From Cryptomeria japonica (taxonomy: Eukaryota; Streptophyta; Pinopsida; Cupressales; Cupressaceae): a DNA stretch of 64,000 nt. This document shows, piece by piece, positions 59,928 through 64,000 of the stretch. Position 1 is the first letter of the stretch. Each line of letters starts with the position of its first letter. Location of the stretch: contig NC_081405.1 in the NCBI RefSeq assembly GCF_030272615.1, positions 160,724,317 through 160,788,316 of the forward strand, in the 5' to 3' direction. Position numbers and translations under genes: made by a program. The notes below the pieces were generated by a model, which saw only the letters and a program-made list of their open reading frames with translations, was not told where the DNA came from and did no database searches.

Positions 59928-60587
59928 TTATTCAGTTGTTCCCTTCAAATACCTAAAGATCCTTTTCACCACACTCTCATGATTTTCTCTAGGATCACTT
60001 TGATATCTTGATACAATAAAAACTGCATTCATTATATCCAGTCTAGTCCGAGTCAGATACAACAAACCTCCAATCATAGACTTGTACCTTATAGGATTTA
60101 CCGGTGCATATGTATCTTTCTTTGCCAATTTCTCACTTGTAACCATTGGAGTACCAATTGGTTTAGAATTCTCCAACCCAAATTTCTTTAACAACTCTCT
60201 CACATACTTGGTTTGACAGATGAAACTACCTTTATCAGTTTGAGTAATCTTCAAACCTAAGAAAAATCTCATCTCCCCAATCATAGACATCTCAAATTCA
60301 TTCTTCATATTGTTAGAGAATTCCATACACAACTTATCTTCACCTCCAAAAATGATATCATCAACAAAGACTTCAATAATCAATATATCATCATCAATGA
60401 TCTTATAATATAAATTACTGTTAGCATTACGTTTAGTGAAACCAGGCTTCAAAAGATATTTATCCAGTCTTGCGTACCAAGCTCTAGGGGCTTGTTTCAA
60501 TCCATATAAAGCTTTTTTTAACCTTCAAACCATGTTTTTGTCATCTGAAAGTAAAAATCCATTAGGTTGCTCAATATAAACTTCCTC
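59928..60587 (-). pseudogene. Copia reverse transcriptase (element D)
   Basis: The 190-codon frame 59928-60500 starts KQAPRAWYARLDKYL and holds the intact catalytic box VFVDDIIFGGEDK. It continues with MSMIGEMRFFLGLKI, KYVRELLKKFGLENSKPIGT, YKSMIGGLLYLTRTRLDI and RIFRYLKGT. The piece 60501-60587 with the FLLSDDKNMV segment is out of frame. This is the best preserved RT catalytic core among the copia elements here. Confidence 0.92.
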
Positions 60588-61565
60588 TTAAAGATCTCCA
60601 TTCAGAAATGCACACTTAACATCCATCTGATAAACCTTGTAGTTCTTATGTGCAACATAAGCAAGAAATAATCTCACAGCTTCAATCCTAGCTACCGGTG
60701 CAAAGGTTTTATCATATTCAATTCCTTCCTTTTGAGAATATCCTTTACAAACCAATCTAGCTTTATTCCTCATAACTTGTCCATCTTCATTCAATTTATT
60801 ACCCATTTAGTTCCAATAACATTTTTATTTTTAGGCCGGGGAACTAAAGTCCATTTGTTATTCTTTTCTATCTGATCTAATTCTTCTTCCATAGCTTTCA
60901 TCCAAAATTCATCTTTACAAGCTTCAATTAGCAATGCTGGTTCAACTTGAGAAATTAAACATACCTCATCAGCTGCCAACCTTCTTCTTGTCATCGCTCC
61001 TTTGTCTTTGTCTCCAATGATCCGATCTTCTGAATGATTCAACCTTACATACCTAGGAGTATTTTTATTTTCTATTCGTTTGCCCTGATCTTTAGTTACT
61101 GTTGAATTTTTTGATACCGCTGGAGTAACTGGTTCAACATTTTGTTCTGATATAGGTGCTACTAGTTCAGTTACGATCATTTCCACTACCAATTCTTTCC
61201 CATAAGTTCTGATTTGACTTATGTTCTTCTCATCCACCTTGAGATTTGTGCTCTCCATAATTCTCTGCAATCTTTTGTTATAACATCTATATGCTTTGCT
61301 TTCATTAGAATAACTAAGAAATATTCCTTCATCATATCTAGGATCAAACTTTCCAATGGAATTATCTCTTTTCATATAGCATTTACTGCCAAAGATTCTG
61401 AAATACTTAACTGTTGGTGCATGATCAAACCATAACTCATAAGGTGTCTTACTGGTGTCTCCTTTTATATGAACTCTCCTGAATGTGTATACCGCCATGC
61501 TTACAACTTCTCTCTAGTAGGCATGAGGTAGATTAGCTTCCATCATCATAGCTCTAGCTGCATCC
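60588..61565 (-). pseudogene. Copia integrase C-terminus and RT N-terminus (element D)
   Basis: 60791-61498 has the post-core integrase segment (KTPYELWFDHAPTVKYFRIF, FGSKCYMKRD, YRCYNKRLQRIME) and the RT start WMKAMEEELDQIEKNNKW. After a frameshift, 60588-60806 continues [20 protein letters not shown] and [14 protein letters not shown]. The segment between 61499 and 61565 still codes for the end of the integrase core (RAMMMEANLPHAY) and is cut at 61565. Confidence 0.9.
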
Positions 61566-62688
61566 TGTTGGCTTGATGATGATTGTATTGCATTCATCAC
61601 TTGTTGTCATTGATGAAACACTCTCACACACACATATGATTACATTGACTACCAATGTAACTTCAATTGGTATACATTGTCAACTAATATGTTTAAGGTT
61701 TATCTCTAATCGGTACTTTGTGTCAACTGGTATGTTCTTAAGAGATAACTTGTGGCTACACTAAGTCGACATCAAATGAAGATGAAGATGAAGATGGAGA
61801 TCAAGCGGAAGATTCCAGGACAATGGATCACATGTTTTGTTCCAACCGGTATTGACTATTCTAACCGGTATCTGATTTTGTGATGAGTTACCAACATCGA
61901 CTTCTTGGTAGACATTTTTGTGATGAGTTATGATTACTTGTCTAGATACACTGCACCTAGGAAATTGTGTTTTGATTTCCTTAGGCCAACATAAGATTTG
62001 AATGTCTATATTAAGACATCTTAGTGAATCATTTGAAACTGATACTGATAGAGAGGAGATTATGAGAATATTGATATGCATAAAGAGTGAAATATTTTTT
62101 TGAAGAGTGATAAGTGTTAAGATGAAGAGCAGTGTTGAATGTACTTAGAATGATTTGATCAAGCAAATATTGTGCTACTCAGAATAGATCAAACCATTCT
62201 TGTTGTTTTCTAATCATTATAATAGAATTAAATCTGCTAACCAGGTAAGCTCTAACAAGCTTCATTGGACAAATCATCTAACAAGGTGATCCATTAGTTT
62301 GGATTCTCAAATCCTCCAGTGAGGTTACTCCTAACAGGGTAGTACTCTTAACAGGGTATAAGCTTCTAATCAAGATTGGGATCTCTAACAAGATTCACTC
62401 CTACCATAGCACTTTGTAAGACCTTAATCGGTCAGTTATCTATTACTGCAAATAGTTAACTTGTGAGTTCCATCTCACCATGGTTTTTACCTATTTGGGT
62501 TTTCCACATATAAAACACTTGTGTTATGGTGGATACTTTACTTTTTGTGGATGTTGTTGTATCATTTTGGATAGCATGTATTTTGTTTAAATGCTTGGTT
62601 AAGTTCATCTACCAGTTAGTGTTTGAAGTAGTGTTTTATTTGTTGTCACTGATTGACCCCCCCCTCTTAGTGCTTTTCAAGTCCATCA
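61566..62688 (+). repeat. 5' LTR of element E
   Basis: 1123 bp, TGTTGGCTTGATG...AAGTCCATCA. It has a short GAAGAT repeat near 61778-61800 and two AACCGGTAT motifs near 61844-61870. The final ~165 bp are open in the gag frame. Confidence 0.85.
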
Positions 62689-62690
62689 AT

Positions 62691-62703
62691 TGGTACCAGA
62701 GCC
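62691..62703 (+). other. Primer binding site of element E
   Basis: TGGTACCAGAGCC, one change from the tRNA-Met complement, two bases after the LTR end. Confidence 0.85.
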
Positions 62704-62750
62704 TAACTTCTTTGAAGCCTAACTACTTAGAAGGGAGTCTTGAAACTACC

Positions 62751-64000
62751 ATGGGGGACAAGAGTTGCTTCGAGATGGCTAGAGAGCTAGAAGCTAGCAG
62801 AAATGAAGTTGAATCCCTTTTGGGAAAACTGAAAGCTTCTCAAGTCAAAAGGAGAGAACTATCTAAAAAATTGTTAGAAATATCTGATAATAGTTCTTCA
62901 GATGAAGCTAATATTGAAGCTTTAGCAGGAGAAGTTGAAAAGTTGAACGGTGAGAAACTGAATCTAAGAAGAGAGCTAGAAGGTCTCACTATCCGCATGA
63001 GTCAGGAATTGGAAGCCAGAAGAGCTTTTGAAGAACTTATCAAGGTAAGAGATCAAGAGATTATAAAGATCAAATGGGAAAAAGACACTATGCATGAGAA
63101 CTTGATTGTTGAAACTGAAGAAAAGGAGAACCTAAAGCTAGATCTTGAGTTGGCATCATCTCTGAAAGAGAACCTATCTAAGCATAATGAAGATCTTGTC
63201 AAAAAGATTACTGAAGCTAATGAGAAATTGGAGAAGTTCATCAAAAGTTCTACCATGCTGGAAGAACAAAGTCAATCACAGAGAATGAAGGGTGATATCT
63301 CTGGACTTGGTTTTCATACAATTGAAAAGGTGAGTCCTTCGGTACAAAGAACAAAACTGCTCCTAAAGTCAATAAGACTACCGGTAAGAAGGTTTTTAAA
63401 CCTATCTTATTTGTTTGCTATAAGCTTGGTCATACTGCAAATGTTTGTAGAGACAAACCTAACAGAAATGCAAATTACAATACTAATGCTAGGTATGTGT
63501 CTAGAAAGTTTGAAGGTCATTGCTTCACATTTGGAATGTATGGGCATAGACATATTGAGTGCAGATATGGAGAAAACAATCCCGTACCATACATGCATCC
63601 AAGACCAAATGGTGACCGGATAAGGAACTTTGATAACTGGGTAAACCTAACTGGCAAAGATCCTATGACAACTAGTTTAGTCCATTCGAGATGGAAAAGG
63701 TAACAAATGTTGTTTGCACTTTTTGTAATAAATTTGGTCATGTGGCTGTGAACTACAGAAGAAGAACACGAAGAGGAAATGCAGGACCCTAGAGATCATC
63801 TAGTATGGTCTGCTCTCACTGCAACAAACTGGGGAATTTAGCAAAATTTTGTGGATCAAGAAATAGCAAACCGGTCAACTCCTTCAAGGATCAGAAAGGC
63901 AAGCAGAAAGTTGATGTTGAGGAAACCAGAGAAATATGAATCAGATTTGGAAAAAGAAAGGTGATGACTCGCCTGGAGAAGAAACTGTTCCTTCACCTAG
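62751..64000 (+). pseudogene. Gag-like protein of element E (partial)
   Basis: ATG 62751 (MGDKSCFEMARELEASR) opens a long coiled coil, clearly homologous to element A's protein (NLRRELEGLTIRMSQELE against NMRKELEGLTIRFSQELE). A frameshift near 63330 moves the knuckle region to another frame, and another near 63700 follows. Four knuckles are recognisable but each lacks one ligand: FVCYKLGHTANVC (first Cys), HCFTFGMYGHRHIEC (second Cys), CTFCNKFGHVAVNY (last Cys) and CSHCNKLGNLAKFC (His). The end of the gene is outside or at the window edge. Confidence 0.82.

Larger units (their letters stand above)
57794..61565 (-). mobile_element. Element D: Ty1/copia retrotransposon, 5' part displaced
   Basis: Minus-strand element of the same family as C. 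Present are the 3' LTR, RNase H, RT and the C-terminal half of integrase. At 61565 the integrase is interrupted by the LTR of element E. Gag, protease, integrase N-terminus and the 5' LTR should lie beyond the window. The left boundary (57794, give or take a few bases) is inferred because the terminal TG is changed. Confidence 0.82.
61566..64000 (+). mobile_element. Element E: relative of element A (5' part only)
   Basis: An LTR, primer site and Gag-like gene in the same layout as element A, inserted in the integrase of element D (candidate duplication CATCC at 61561-61565). The right part lies outside the window, so presence of a second ORF or of pol is unknown. LTR sequence differs clearly from A's but shares TGTTGGC, AACCGGT motifs and the CCCCCCCTCTTAGT...CATCA end. 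Confidence 0.82.

Overview
The window looks like repeat-filled intergenic DNA from a plant with a large genome; a gymnosperm is plausible but not proven by anything here. The evidence is nested LTR retrotransposons with initiator-tRNA-Met primer sites (TGGTATCAGAGC type), an L1-type LINE, plant mobile domain remnants, CCCTAAA telobox motifs and strongly AT-rich DNA. I found no intact host gene, no rRNA or tRNA gene and no CRISPR array. Nearly every coding stretch belongs to a transposable element, and almost all are broken by stops or frameshifts.

Layout. 1-2721: the 3' part of a degenerate element with a gag-like fragment, then a polypurine tract and an LTR starting at 2722. 4978-5623: a 650-bp TG/TATG/TA simple-repeat block. 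7624-11238 (minus): a broken long ORF of unknown function, preceded by a ~1.15-kb field of degenerate GGGACTCCGGGGTTC-like motifs (11300-12450). 12570-32155 (minus): a giant Ty3/gypsy chromovirus-like element, 19.6 kb, with perfect GGCAT target duplications. Its LTRs are about 5-5.5 kb without insertions. The left LTR holds a 5'-truncated LINE (15024-17839, 10-bp TSD) and the right LTR holds a solo LTR (29948-31523, TSD GAAGG).

33466-41276 (plus), element A: LTRs of 1177 and 1176 bp, a PBS, a PPT and near-perfect TSDs, but no protease, integrase, reverse transcriptase or RNase H. Instead it encodes a coiled-coil protein with four CCHC knuckles and a second ORF of about 1,100 codons with a huge Lys/Glu-rich helix. 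A relative, element E, begins at 61566 and runs off the window. 44276-51504 (minus), element B: a structurally complete but inactivated Ty1/copia element whose LTR ends, PBS position and PPT resemble those of A.

51793-52311: a plant mobile domain fragment interrupted by copia element C (52312 onward, plus). C is interrupted in its RT by copia element D (minus, 57794-61565), and D is interrupted in its integrase by element E. This is a four-layer nest.

How the parts relate: elements A and E look like non-autonomous passengers that would need enzymes supplied by copia elements such as B, C or D, with which they share terminal features. The pseudogene at 7624-11238 has the same overall plan as A's second ORF and may be an older relative. 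This non-autonomous family is the best candidate here for something undescribed.
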